From positions 1-24,158 of the IMG/VR virus record IMGVR_UViG_3300037963_003152: a stretch of 24,158 nucleotides of DNA. One strand, 5' to 3'. The translations under genes and the position numbers were made by a program. Shown piece after piece: positions 16,819-21,769 of this stretch. Numbering within the stretch: position 1 is the first letter of the stretch; each line of letters starts with the position of its first letter. This stretch comes from a virus. The notes under the pieces are model-generated. The model was given only the letters and a program-made list of their open reading frames with translations, made no database searches and had not been told where the DNA came from.

Positions 16819-18025
16819 CCAGCGCTCCAGAACCGGGATCGCGATCGTGGTCTTTGGCCCATTTTGCCCATCGCCTGCGAATCACATCGCAGTAACGGGG
16901 ATCGAGTTCAATCACTCTGGCGACTCGACCGATGGAAGCCGACGCGATCAGAGTCGTTCCCGATCCCCCAAATGGCTCGCCAACGATCCATCCCGGCTTG
17001 GTAGATTTCTCGAGCATCGACGTGACAAGCGCGACCGGCTTCATTGTCGGATGTTCGCGATTGGCATGCGGCCGTTGGAATTCTAAAACTGTGCTGTGAG
17101 TTCGCTCCGGTACGAAATAATGCGCGCCTCCCGGCTTCCATCCGTAAAAGATCGCTTCGTGCTGATAATGGTAATCGGATCGACCCATCACAAATCGATC
17201 TTTCACCCATGCCAGTGTATGCCTCCACACATCCAACTCGCGCAGAACGGTCGCGAATTGATAAAATGTATGACCGGGAGGGCTTGCAACGTACCACGAC
17301 GATCCCGGATCGCAGTATTCAAACGCCTGACCAAAGGCTCCCGTCAACAACTCGCGCAGGCTGTCGTCGTCGAGATCGTCGTTGTCAATTGTTAAGGCGT
17401 CGGAAGTTTTCCCAACATACGCGACGCCATAAGGGGGATCGGTCCATACACATTTCAACTTGTCATCGCCCATCAACTTTGCCCAGATATCTGGATCGGT
17501 CGCGTCGCCACAGATCAATCTGTGAGGTCCGAGTTCGTATACCTCACCGATTTGGCTGTCGTGGTCGTCTTGAAGCTCTGGCGCATCGTCTTCAGATCCG
17601 TCCAGATCGATTGCCGGTTCTGCGAGCAACTCGCTCAACTCGTCATCGCTCCAGCCGAGGCCTTCAATCTCTAAACCTGCATCGCGTAACTCTTCGAGCA
17701 ACGGTCCAAGGCCATCGGACCATTCTGCGACTTCTGCCACCTTGTTATCAGCGAGCGCGAGCAATTTGGCATCGGCTGGATCGAGGTCCATCACGCGAAC
17801 CGGCACATGTTCAATTCCGAGAGTCTTGGCTGCCTTCAGTCGCGTATGACCGGCGATCACTTGATGCTTGTCGCCCAGCTTGCGAGCGATAATCGGCGAG
17901 GCAAATCCGAATCGTTTGATGCTGTCGGCTACTCCCGGCACAGCATCATCGTTGTCTCGCGGATTCTGGTCCCATGGGACTAAGCTATCAATATCCATCC
18001 ACACAGCTGCCGGTTCAATTTCCAT
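16811..18025 (-). CDS. ParB-domain / DNA methyltransferase fusion
   Basis: This 404-residue protein combines two domains. Residues about 8-110 form a ParB/Srx-like domain: VPWDQNPRDND, SIKRFGFASPII, VIAGHTRLKAAKTLG, with GHTR as its signature. After an acidic linker (about 120-160) comes an adenine/cytosine-N methyltransferase of the beta type. Catalytic motif IV, WTDPPYG, lies at 195-200, and HPTMKP at 325-330 precedes the AdoMet-binding motif VGEPFGGSGTTL near 348-359. This fusion is a known phage architecture. It would methylate phage DNA at a specific site, perhaps as protection from host restriction. Location between the terminase subunits is notable. The start follows AGGAAAACGACG. All key motifs are intact, so it is probably active. 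The target sequence cannot be deduced. Confidence 0.93.
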   Translation of the reverse strand: MEIEPAAVWMDIDSLVPWDQNPRDNDDAVPGVADSIKRFGFASPIIARKLGDKHQVIAGHTRLKAAKTLGIEHVPVRVMDLDPADAKLLALADNKVAEVAEWSDGLGPLLEELRDAGLEIEGLGWSDDELSELLAEPAIDLDGSEDDAPELQDDHDSQIGEVYELGPHRLICGDATDPDIWAKLMGDDKLKCVWTDPPYGVAYVGKTSDALTIDNDDLDDDSLRELLTGAFGQAFEYCDPGSSWYVASPPGHTFYQFATVLRELDVWRHTLAWVKDRFVMGRSDYHYQHEAIFYGWKPGGAHYFVPERTHSTVLEFQRPHANREHPTMKPVALVTSMLEKSTKPGWIVGEPFGGSGTTLIASASIGRVARVIELDPRYCDVIRRRWAKWAKDHDRDPGSGALDE

Positions 18026-18053
18026 CGTCGTTTTCCTATTGGTTCAGATTTAA

Positions 18054-18527
18054 CTATTCGCAATCAACATCAATCACGGGCAGCTGTGGTACTGGTACAC
18101 CCAAGACATCACAGGCAGCCGGGATCGCTTTCAACAATTCAGCAGCCAATCGCGGCGCATCGTCGATGGTGTGGACATTGTGATTAACCTCCAGCTGAGT
18201 CGCCTCGTAAACACCGAGCGCCTGCCCTTCGAGCTGTAGAAGTCTGGCCGCTGCCATACTGTGTCCAGATTTGAAAGACCGAGCCTGCGCCTTTCGTACT
18301 CTCTGAAGCCAGTCGGCTTTTCCGGTCAGGCGATCTGTGTCCGATACATCCTGCGCCCATTCAGATCGAATCGTAGCGGCATCCCGTTGGATCTGTCTCA
18401 CCGATACCGCGAACCTTTTCGCGAGCGCAGACTGTGCCGATCGATTGTACTCGCCTGACATCAACACAGCCTCGACTGCCGCGAGCCGAGTTGCCACTTG
18501 GTCATCGGTATTTTTCCTGCCTGCCAT
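18054..18527 (-). CDS. Terminase small subunit-like protein
   Basis: This 157-residue protein has an N-terminal helix-turn-helix (about 30-52: RSAQSALAKRFAVSVRQIQRD). A helical middle follows (WLQRVRKAQARSFKSGHSMAAARLLQLEGQALG, in pieces), with an acidic C-terminus. The pattern of HTH, then oligomerisation helices containing a GHSMAA-ARLL-x-LEG motif, is common in small terminases and related packaging DNA-binding proteins. It is the first gene of the late operon and lies two genes before the large terminase. It would recognise the packaging site. The repeat array immediately upstream is a candidate target. The start at 18527 has only a weak purine run (AGAG) next to it, so initiation may be unusual. 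Confidence 0.83.
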   Translation of the reverse strand: MAGRKNTDDQVATRLAAVEAVLMSGEYNRSAQSALAKRFAVSVRQIQRDAATIRSEWAQDVSDTDRLTGKADWLQRVRKAQARSFKSGHSMAAARLLQLEGQALGVYEATQLEVNHNVHTIDDAPRLAAELLKAIPAACDVLGVPVPQLPVIDVDCE

Positions 18528-18541
18528 CTCTATACAAGTAT

Positions 18542-18556
18542 GACATTAATTATGTC
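18542..18556. promoter_or_regulatory. Imperfect palindrome ahead of terS
   Basis: The sequence GACATTAATTATGTC pairs at six of seven positions around a central base, 15 bases upstream of the small terminase ATG. A TGTATAGA element also found in the early leaders follows it on the minus strand. TTGTCA and CATACT nearby give only a poor promoter (wrong spacing), so an operator or late-activator site is the best guess. Confidence 0.4.
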
Positions 18557-18584
18557 GTGACAATCAAAAAGAAAAATCACCCAG

Positions 18585-18603
18585 AATCAAAATCAAGTTT
18601 CAG
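18585..18603 (+). repeat. Inverted copy of module C at array end
   Basis: On the plus strand this reads AATCAAAATCAAGTTTCAG, which is the reverse complement of CTGAAACTTCATTTTGATT at 18699-18717 except for one base (18 of 19). On a minus-strand transcript the two copies could pair as a long stem around a loop of about 95 nucleotides. Downstream on that transcript comes GATTTTTCTTTTTGATTG, which is U-rich. It may serve as a terminator-like structure for the early transcript. Confidence 0.6.
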
Positions 18604-18623
18604 CCGGATTTGCGGATGAAGTT

Positions 18624-18710
18624 TTATTTCGAAAATCGATCAAAACTGAAAATAGATTTTGAGCCAAAACTGAAATTAAGTTTTGACGCTGAAACCAACT
18701 GAAACTTCAT
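18624..18710 (-). CDS. Micro-ORF 4 of repeat array (28 aa)
   Basis: This frame opens with MKFQLVSAS, continues KLNFSFGSKSIFSF and ends DRFSK with TAA. It is the last of four tandem micro-ORFs in the compound repeat. Its ATG overlaps the TGA of micro-ORF 3. The next repeat position downstream has lost the ATG (AAATAAAACTTC in place of AAAATGAAGTTTC), which ends the chain. There is no Shine-Dalgarno, so translation would depend on coupling from upstream. It is equally possible that the repeat is a DNA site and this frame is not used. Confidence 0.3.
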   Translation of the reverse strand: MKFQLVSASKLNFSFGSKSIFSFDRFSK

Positions 18711-18793
18711 TTTGATTTTCGACAAAAACTGAAAATAGATTTTGAGCCGAAATTGAAATTAAGTTTTAGTTCCGATTTCGGCTGAAACTTCAT
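18707..18793 (-). CDS. Micro-ORF 3 of repeat array (28 aa)
   Basis: This frame reads MKFQPKSEL, then KLNFNFGSKSIFSF, then CRKSK and TGA. It overlaps micro-ORF 2 by ATGA at its start and micro-ORF 4 by ATGA at its end. Residues 1-4 and 10-23 are nearly the same as in micro-ORF 4, while residues 5-9 differ completely. The peptide is rich in Lys, Ser and Phe. No known family is recognised. Translation is unproven. Confidence 0.3.
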   Translation of the reverse strand: MKFQPKSELKLNFNFGSKSIFSFCRKSK

Positions 18794-18852
18794 TTTGATT
18801 TTCGACTAAAACTGAAATTAAGTTTTGGCTGTGATTTGAACTGAAACTTCAT
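18790..18852 (-). CDS. Micro-ORF 2 of repeat array (20 aa, lacks one module)
   Basis: This frame begins MKFQFKSQP, continues KLNFSF and ends SRKSK with TGA. It is shorter than its neighbours by exactly eight codons, because one 24-bp module (encoding the GSKSIFSF part) is absent. The reading frame and the ATGA junctions on both sides are retained. This is the unit that accounts for the 59-bp rather than 83-bp spacing. Translation is unproven. Confidence 0.3.
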   Translation of the reverse strand: MKFQFKSQPKLNFSFSRKSK

Positions 18853-18935
18853 TTTGATTTTGGCTCAAAACTGAAAATAGATTTTGAGTCGGATTTCAAA
18901 TTAACTTTGAGCCGTAAATCTTCCTGAAACTTCAT
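18849..18935 (-). CDS. Micro-ORF 1 of repeat array (28 aa)
   Basis: This frame starts MKFQEDLRL and continues KVNLKSDSKSIFSF, then EPKSK and TGA. Its ATG is only seven bases after the TGA stop of the 80-codon early gene, so ribosomes finishing that gene could reinitiate here. It is the most diverged of the four in its middle part. The stop overlaps the next ATG as ATGA. No Shine-Dalgarno is present in the AAATCAAA spacer. Translation is unproven. Confidence 0.35.
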   Translation of the reverse strand: MKFQEDLRLKVNLKSDSKSIFSFEPKSK

Positions 18936-18942
18936 TTTGATT

Positions 18943-19185
18943 TCAGCGTTTTTCTGCCAGTTCGTAACTTGCAGCCTTGCAGACCCCGTGCTCACCGTCG
19001 CCGAAATCGAGCTGGATCAGGCTGCCGTCTTTGCTAACCCAAAGAACTTCGTTCGCGGTTTGAGGCTTTCCGTTGATCGCTACGATGTATCGTTGTTCGA
19101 CCATATCGCCGATCTGGAACTTGTTCTGGGCTTCGCGTTCTTTGTAATTCATCGCTCGAATGTATCTTTGTTCGTTGGTCATCAT
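18943..19185 (-). CDS. Small early protein, possible SH3-like fold (80 aa)
   Basis: The start is the first of two adjacent ATGs (MMTNEQRY), 11 bases downstream of AGGGAG in the shared leader GACAGGGAGCCAACA. It is driven by promoter cassette 3. After a helical charged start (YIRAMNYKEREAQ), the remainder (FQIGDMVEQRYIV, EVLWVSKDGSLIQLDFGDGEHG) reads as short strands with an IGD-V opening, as in small SH3/KOW-like domains. No family assignment is possible. It has one Cys and no zinc motif. The TGA stop lies inside the first repeat of the micro-ORF array, so the array is cotranscribed with it unless termination intervenes. Confidence 0.75.
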   Translation of the reverse strand: MMTNEQRYIRAMNYKEREAQNKFQIGDMVEQRYIVAINGKPQTANEVLWVSKDGSLIQLDFGDGEHGVCKAASYELAEKR

Positions 19186-19190
19186 TGTTG

Positions 19191-19245
19191 GCTCCCTGTC
19201 TATACATATATAATAGCCTACTTTCGCGCAGCGGTAAAGTCTAAT
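19191..19245 (-). promoter_or_regulatory. Promoter cassette 3 (early)
   Basis: On the minus strand TTTACC (19238-19233), a 17-bp spacer, then TATTAT (19215-19210). It is a 54/55 copy of cassette 2. Its first bases, TTAGAC, supply the TAG stop of the 153-residue gene. It drives the 80-codon gene and the repeat array behind it. The conserved TATACATATATAATA core could also be an operator. Confidence 0.78.
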
Positions 19246-19702
19246 CGGTAGGAATAATCGATTCAAGTTTGAATGTTTCGTACCATTCTGCATCGCAGTG
19301 ATCGCATTGCACGTACCGACAGATCCGATTGGGGGATTCTTCTATGAACGGGCCAACTTCGAAACTGTCATTTTCACACTCGATGCATTTCGTTCCGTCG
19401 TACTGGTGCAGAGGCTTTCGGATTAGCCGTCGATCGGCAGATCGTTTTAGGTGTCCAAGCTGCTGAATTTGTTCTTCGAGTTTCCATGCCTTGTTTCGCA
19501 GTCGCATTAATTTTTCGTAATAGTCTGGGCGATTGCGTTTGATCCGGCATCCCGTGAGTTCATCCTGTTCATGTTGCAGTTTTTCGAGTTGTGACGTCAA
19601 CAGCTCGCGAGTGTTCCAATAGATATCTTTGAGCGCTTTTTGGTCTGGCGCTGCGACGATTGCCATGGACAGGATCGAAGATGGATCGTTGTTGATAGAC
19701 AT
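19241..19702 (-). CDS. Coiled-coil protein with C-terminal zinc ribbon
   Basis: This 153-residue protein begins MSINNDPSSI one base after the preceding gene's TGA, with GGAG six bases upstream inside that gene. Residues about 22-85 form a charged coiled coil (LTSQLEKLQHEQDEL, LRNKAWKLEEQIQQL). Residues 106-136 hold two CxxC pairs (CIEC and CDHC) 23 residues apart, a zinc-ribbon arrangement, followed by AEWYETFKLESI. The shape suggests a nucleic-acid-binding or adaptor protein, but the function is unknown. Its TAG stop is formed by the first bases of promoter cassette 3 (TTAGACTTTACC), so that cassette now defines the C-terminus. Confidence 0.85.
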   Translation of the reverse strand: MSINNDPSSILSMAIVAAPDQKALKDIYWNTRELLTSQLEKLQHEQDELTGCRIKRNRPDYYEKLMRLRNKAWKLEEQIQQLGHLKRSADRRLIRKPLHQYDGTKCIECENDSFEVGPFIEESPNRICRYVQCDHCDAEWYETFKLESIIPTD

Positions 19703-19703
19703 C

Positions 19704-19883
19704 TCAGGCTCCGCGTTTTTCGGCTGTGACGCCTGCCCAGCGTTCGAGTTCGTTTTTCTGTGTCACCAAATCGCACATTTTATCGATTACCATTTGGAAC
19801 AGTTGATCTTCGCCAGCTTTCGAAAGATGGGCAGCTGCCTCGTTGAGAAGTTTGAGATTGTCTTGAATTTCGTCGATGGTCAT
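19704..19883 (-). CDS. Small helical early protein (59 aa)
   Basis: A 59-codon frame begins MTIDEIQDNLKLL after the shared leader AGGGAGCCAACA and ends in TGA one base before the next ATG. It is predicted to be almost wholly alpha-helical: NEAAAHLSKAGEDQLFQMVI then KMCDLVTQKNELERW, with a heptad-like hydrophobic pattern. It is too small for family assignment. The tight junction with the zinc-ribbon coiled-coil gene suggests that the two are co-translated and may interact (inference). Confidence 0.8.
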   Translation of the reverse strand: MTIDEIQDNLKLLNEAAAHLSKAGEDQLFQMVIDKMCDLVTQKNELERWAGVTAEKRGA

Positions 19884-19914
19884 TGTTGGCTCCCTGTCGT
19901 GGAGTTGAGGTTTA
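19884..19914 (-). repeat. Duplicated 31-bp leader, copy 2
   Basis: This is identical to 20401-20431. It lies between the TAA stop of the 52-residue gene and the ATG of the 59-residue gene. The last 15 bases (ACAGGGAGCCAACA with flank) are also found ahead of the gene starting at 19185, where they are joined to a promoter instead. Confidence 0.9.
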
Positions 19915-20070
19915 GTCGATTGTGATTTCGTCGTTCAGGCTTCGTACTGTGACGCGGCTGCCGTCGACCATTGGAATGTAGAAACATCCAAATCCCTTAC
20001 GGGCAAGGTCGAACACTTCGATGCCGTTGATTTTGTCGCCGGGTTTGATCGCGTGGGCTGGGTAAGTCAT
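19912..20070 (-). CDS. Small beta-rich early protein (52 aa)
   Basis: A 52-codon frame begins MTYPAHAIKPGDKING and ends LNDEITID. It has a GGGAG Shine-Dalgarno (AAAGGGAGCAAGAC-ATG) and starts about 25 bases downstream of the -10 of promoter cassette 2. The PGDKI-x-G opening, a central FGCFYIPMV strand and SRVTVRSL suggest a small five-stranded SH3-like barrel. It is the first gene of a three-gene unit with the 59- and 153-residue proteins. No homologous family is recognised. Confidence 0.8.
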   Translation of the reverse strand: MTYPAHAIKPGDKINGIEVFDLARKGFGCFYIPMVDGSRVTVRSLNDEITID

Positions 20071-20075
20071 GTCTT

Positions 20076-20130
20076 GCTCCCTTTCTATACATATATAATA
20101 GCCTACTTTCGCGCAGCGGTAAAGTCTAAT
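20076..20130 (-). promoter_or_regulatory. Promoter cassette 2 (early)
   Basis: On the minus strand TTTACC (20123-20118), a 17-bp spacer, then TATTAT (20100-20095). The 55-bp block is identical to cassette 3 except for one base in the Shine-Dalgarno side (CTCCCTT instead of CTCCCTG on the plus strand). It drives the 52-, 59- and 153-residue genes. Sequence similarity to cassette 1 continues upstream across the end of the preceding gene (AAATAATCG-ATCTTTCTGCA). Confidence 0.78.
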
Positions 20131-20157
20131 GGCTGAGAAAGTTGCAGAAAGATTCGA

Positions 20158-20400
20158 TTATTTTGTGGGAACCATCACGCCATCAACAATCGAAAATGCG
20201 ATCGGAGTCGCGATTTCGTTTTGATCGACAATCCGATCTGCCGCGCGATCGTACGCATCAAACAAGTCATCCATTCTGTTGATCCGTAGGCACCAGACTC
20301 GCGCATCCATATATCTGGCGCGCAAGGCATCCATATTTTGAGCCGATTCGACGGCTGAGATTAGACGTTCGACTTTTGATTTCAAGTAAGAAAATTTCAT
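20158..20400 (-). CDS. Small early protein (80 aa)
   Basis: This protein begins MKFSYLKSKVERLISAVESAQ after the shared leader GACAGGGAGCCAACA. The first 60 residues are helical and rich in charged residues (MDALRARYMDARVWCLRI, LFDAYDRAADRIVDQ). The last 20 are beta-like (ATPIAFSIVDGVMVPTK). The preceding gene ends 28 bases upstream, and the intergenic 31 bases are an exact duplicate of the leader before the 59-residue gene. It has no recognised domain. The stop codon lies at the start of the promoter cassette 2 region. Confidence 0.78.
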   Translation of the reverse strand: MKFSYLKSKVERLISAVESAQNMDALRARYMDARVWCLRINRMDDLFDAYDRAADRIVDQNEIATPIAFSIVDGVMVPTK

Positions 20401-20431
20401 TGTTGGCTCCCTGTCGTGGAGTTGAGGTTTA
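20401..20431 (-). repeat. Duplicated 31-bp leader, copy 1
   Basis: The minus strand reads TAAACCTCAACTCCACGACA then GGGAGCCAACA directly before the ATG of the 80-residue gene. It is identical over 31 bases to 19884-19914. It begins with the TAA stop of the upstream gene and ends with the Shine-Dalgarno, so the whole gene junction has been copied. Confidence 0.9.
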
Positions 20432-20593
20432 CGCGCCTGCGGGCAAAACGATTTCTTCGCAGCCTTGTTGGTTCTGAAGTTCGATCATCCGGTCGACGAT
20501 AATGTCGAACGATTCCCAGTCGCCTCGACCCATCGCCTTGGCAGCTTTTTGGTTGAGGTTCGCGATTGTTTTTTTAAGTTCTTGCGGTGTCAT
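20429..20593 (-). CDS. Small helical early protein (54 aa)
   Basis: A 54-codon frame begins MTPQELKKTIANLNQKAAK and ends EEIVLPAGA. It has AGGGAG nine bases before the ATG and is the first gene after promoter cassette 1. The sequence is mainly helical, with GDWESFDIIVDRMIEL in the middle. It resembles the 59-residue protein in size, helicity and leader, though not obviously in sequence. The function is unknown. Confidence 0.78.
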   Translation of the reverse strand: MTPQELKKTIANLNQKAAKAMGRGDWESFDIIVDRMIELQNQQGCEEIVLPAGA

Positions 20594-20607
20594 TTTCGGC
20601 TCCCTGT

Positions 20608-20650
20608 CTATACATATATAATACCCGACTATTGAACTGCGGACAAGTCT
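20608..20650 (-). promoter_or_regulatory. Promoter cassette 1 (early)
   Basis: On the minus strand TTGTCC (20646-20641), a 17-bp spacer, then TATTAT (20623-20618), followed by ATATGTATAGACAGGGAG. This is a sigma70-like promoter whose transcript would start near 20611 and reach AGGGAG within a few bases. It drives the 54- and 80-residue genes. The -10 region and everything downstream match cassettes 2 and 3; the spacer and -35 differ. Confidence 0.75.
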
Positions 20651-20680
20651 GATGGGTGAGATAAATGCAGAAAGATCCGA

Positions 20681-20986
20681 TTATTTTCGTTCTAATATTC
20701 GATCGAGTTTTGCGACGATCTTCTGCTGAATTTCGGCTCTCGCGACAAGAAAATCTTTCGCGTCGGATTCTCGCTCAGATCGCGCCTCTCGAATTACCGC
20801 GTCGTATCGCTCGCGCATTTTTTCGATCCGTTCTTCGTAAGATTCATTGATTTGCTTCAACTGCGACTGGAACCCTTCGATCAGTCGGTCGTGTCTTTTT
20901 TGCAGGCTGAAGTGTTGATAGATCAAGAACACCGCGAAAAGACCGAGATGGCCAGCGCTCAACAATTGCTCGACGATTGCATCCAT
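20681..20986 (-). CDS. Single-span membrane protein with coiled coil (holin-like)
   Basis: The start chosen is MDAIVEQLLSAG, which has GGGAG five bases upstream; a longer in-frame form begins 19 codons earlier without a site. Residues about 8-25 (LLSAGHLGLFAVFLIYQ) are one transmembrane helix. It is followed by a long highly charged coiled coil (QKRHDRLIEGFQSQLKQI onward, to 101). A short N-terminal membrane helix followed by a charged helix is the layout of BhlA/UviB-type holin-like proteins, which is the best guess. However, no endolysin lies nearby and the gene sits in the replication module, so a membrane anchor for replication or a superinfection-exclusion role remains possible. Confidence 0.8.
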   Translation of the reverse strand: MDAIVEQLLSAGHLGLFAVFLIYQHFSLQKRHDRLIEGFQSQLKQINESYEERIEKMRERYDAVIREARSERESDAKDFLVARAEIQQKIVAKLDRILERK

Positions 20987-21018
20987 TTGAACTCCCTGCC
21001 CAATTATATCGGCTCCGA

Positions 21019-21234
21019 TTACCGATACCCATCTTTGGCCCATCCGCTTCCACGAAGAATGAAGCTACTCCGCGAGATTCGTCGTTTCATCGACGCCTCC
21101 GCAACAGCTGCCGATTCGTCAGTCCCGTTCAGATTTTGATCGCAGACTTCGCATCGTGGTGCCGGATCTTTGTGGCTTTGCAATACTTCCTGCGAATGGC
21201 CGCAGATCGAACATTGGTACTCAAACAAGGGCAT
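21019..21234 (-). CDS. FmdB-type zinc ribbon protein
   Basis: This 71-residue protein starts MPLFEYQCSICG at 21234, one base after the upstream stop; a longer frame extending into the previous gene is rejected. CSIC (8-11) and CEVC (28-31) form two CxxC pairs, and the C-terminus reads SSFILRGSGWAKDGY. The opening MP-x-FEY-x-C-x-x-CG and the ending F-x-L-x-GSGW-x-x-x-Y are diagnostic of the FmdB / putative regulatory zinc ribbon family. Members are small zinc-binding proteins of uncertain, possibly regulatory, function. Its presence within a phage replication module is less usual. Confidence 0.88.
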   Translation of the reverse strand: MPLFEYQCSICGHSQEVLQSHKDPAPRCEVCDQNLNGTDESAAVAEASMKRRISRSSFILRGSGWAKDGYR

Positions 21235-21235
21235 T

Positions 21236-21769
21236 TTATTTCTCGTCAGTTGCCGTGGCTCGTTCGTAAACATCCGGCAGTACGCAAAACTTGAACGGAA
21301 TCACCGGCTCTTTGTGTGTGCCGTAATATATCTCTTCGGTGAACTCGTCTGCCTGCCATTTTTTGACAACATCCGACCACATCGGAAATGCGCCCATCGC
21401 AAAACGCCGACCTTTCTGACAATCGCAGGCAGCGACGCCTTGCCAGACCTTCCGCTTACCCATCATCCGATACCACCGAGCCAACTGCCGCATCCCAGTA
21501 CCTCCGCATGCCATGCAGGATTCGTACTCGATCGGATCGCCAACTTTCGTCTGCGTACTGGCTGCCATCACTTCGAGCAACTGCGCGACCGTCGGCAGCT
21601 TGTTCGACTTCCGCAATAACTCTTTGACTCCCTGAGTCAGATCGTCGTCGCTGACATCTTTCAATTGGTACGACCACATCCGCAGGCTGTCGTCGACCCA
21701 GAATTTACCCTTGCCATGCATATTGGCGATCGCCTCGAGCGATCGGTGGACTACTTTCTGCGATGCCAT
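21236..21769 (-). CDS. Zinc-binding helicase-loader-like protein
   Basis: This 177-residue protein starts MASQKVVHRSLEAIANMH with GGGAG eight bases upstream. The N-terminal 70 residues are helical (MWSYQLKDVSDDDLTQGVKELLR, in pieces) and end in LPTVAQLLEVM. This resembles the small helical domain of phage helicase loader or helicase inhibitor proteins (G39P type), where a P-T/S-x-x-x-L/F motif closes the domain. Next comes a zinc module: CMACGGTG (Cys85, Cys88) and CDCQKG (Cys115, Cys117), similar to DnaJ-like CxxCxGxG fingers. It lies beside a winged-helix-like gene, the common pair of phage replication initiator and loader. The role is inferred, with moderate confidence. Its 5' end overlaps the preceding gene by 19 bases. 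Confidence 0.82.
   Translation of the reverse strand: MASQKVVHRSLEAIANMHGKGKFWVDDSLRMWSYQLKDVSDDDLTQGVKELLRKSNKLPTVAQLLEVMAASTQTKVGDPIEYESCMACGGTGMRQLARWYRMMGKRKVWQGVAACDCQKGRRFAMGAFPMWSDVVKKWQADEFTEEIYYGTHKEPVIPFKFCVLPDVYERATATDEK

Larger units (their letters stand above)
18585..18947. repeat. AT-rich 83-bp compound repeat array upstream of terS
   Basis: This stretch between the early and late genes is built from three related modules that share CTGAAA near their start (plus-strand reading). Module A is AAAACTGAAAATAGATTTTG plus AGCC (18642, 18725, 18867), module B is AAAACTGAAATTAAGTTTTG (18666, 18749 variant, 18808, degenerate near 18891) and module C is CTGAAACTTCATTTTGATTT (18699, 18782, 18841, 18924). 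They are ordered C-A-B plus a variable stretch, with C-to-C spacings of 83, 59 and 83 bp; the 59-bp unit lacks exactly one 24-bp A module. GC content of one unit is about 30% by hand count (25 of 83). A degenerate unit lies at about 18612-18641. An inverted copy of module C (18585-18603) closes the array. It could be a packaging site, a replication origin or a micro-ORF operon. Confidence 0.92.

Noticed and set aside
18528-18584. Strong late promoter ahead of terS
   Set aside because: Candidate -35 and -10 elements give spacings of 15 or 19 bases only. It is kept as a possible regulatory palindrome instead.
18585-18947. CRISPR array
   Set aside because: Conserved parts are long (about 68 bp) and built of internal sub-repeats, variable parts are only 15 bp, and no cas gene or leader is present.
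18585-18947. Diversity-generating retroelement variable region
   Set aside because: No reverse transcriptase is present and the variable windows are not biased to template adenines.
18937-19251. Plus-strand frame of 104 codons
   Set aside because: It is antisense to the 80-codon early gene, which has a promoter and Shine-Dalgarno; the plus-strand frame has neither.
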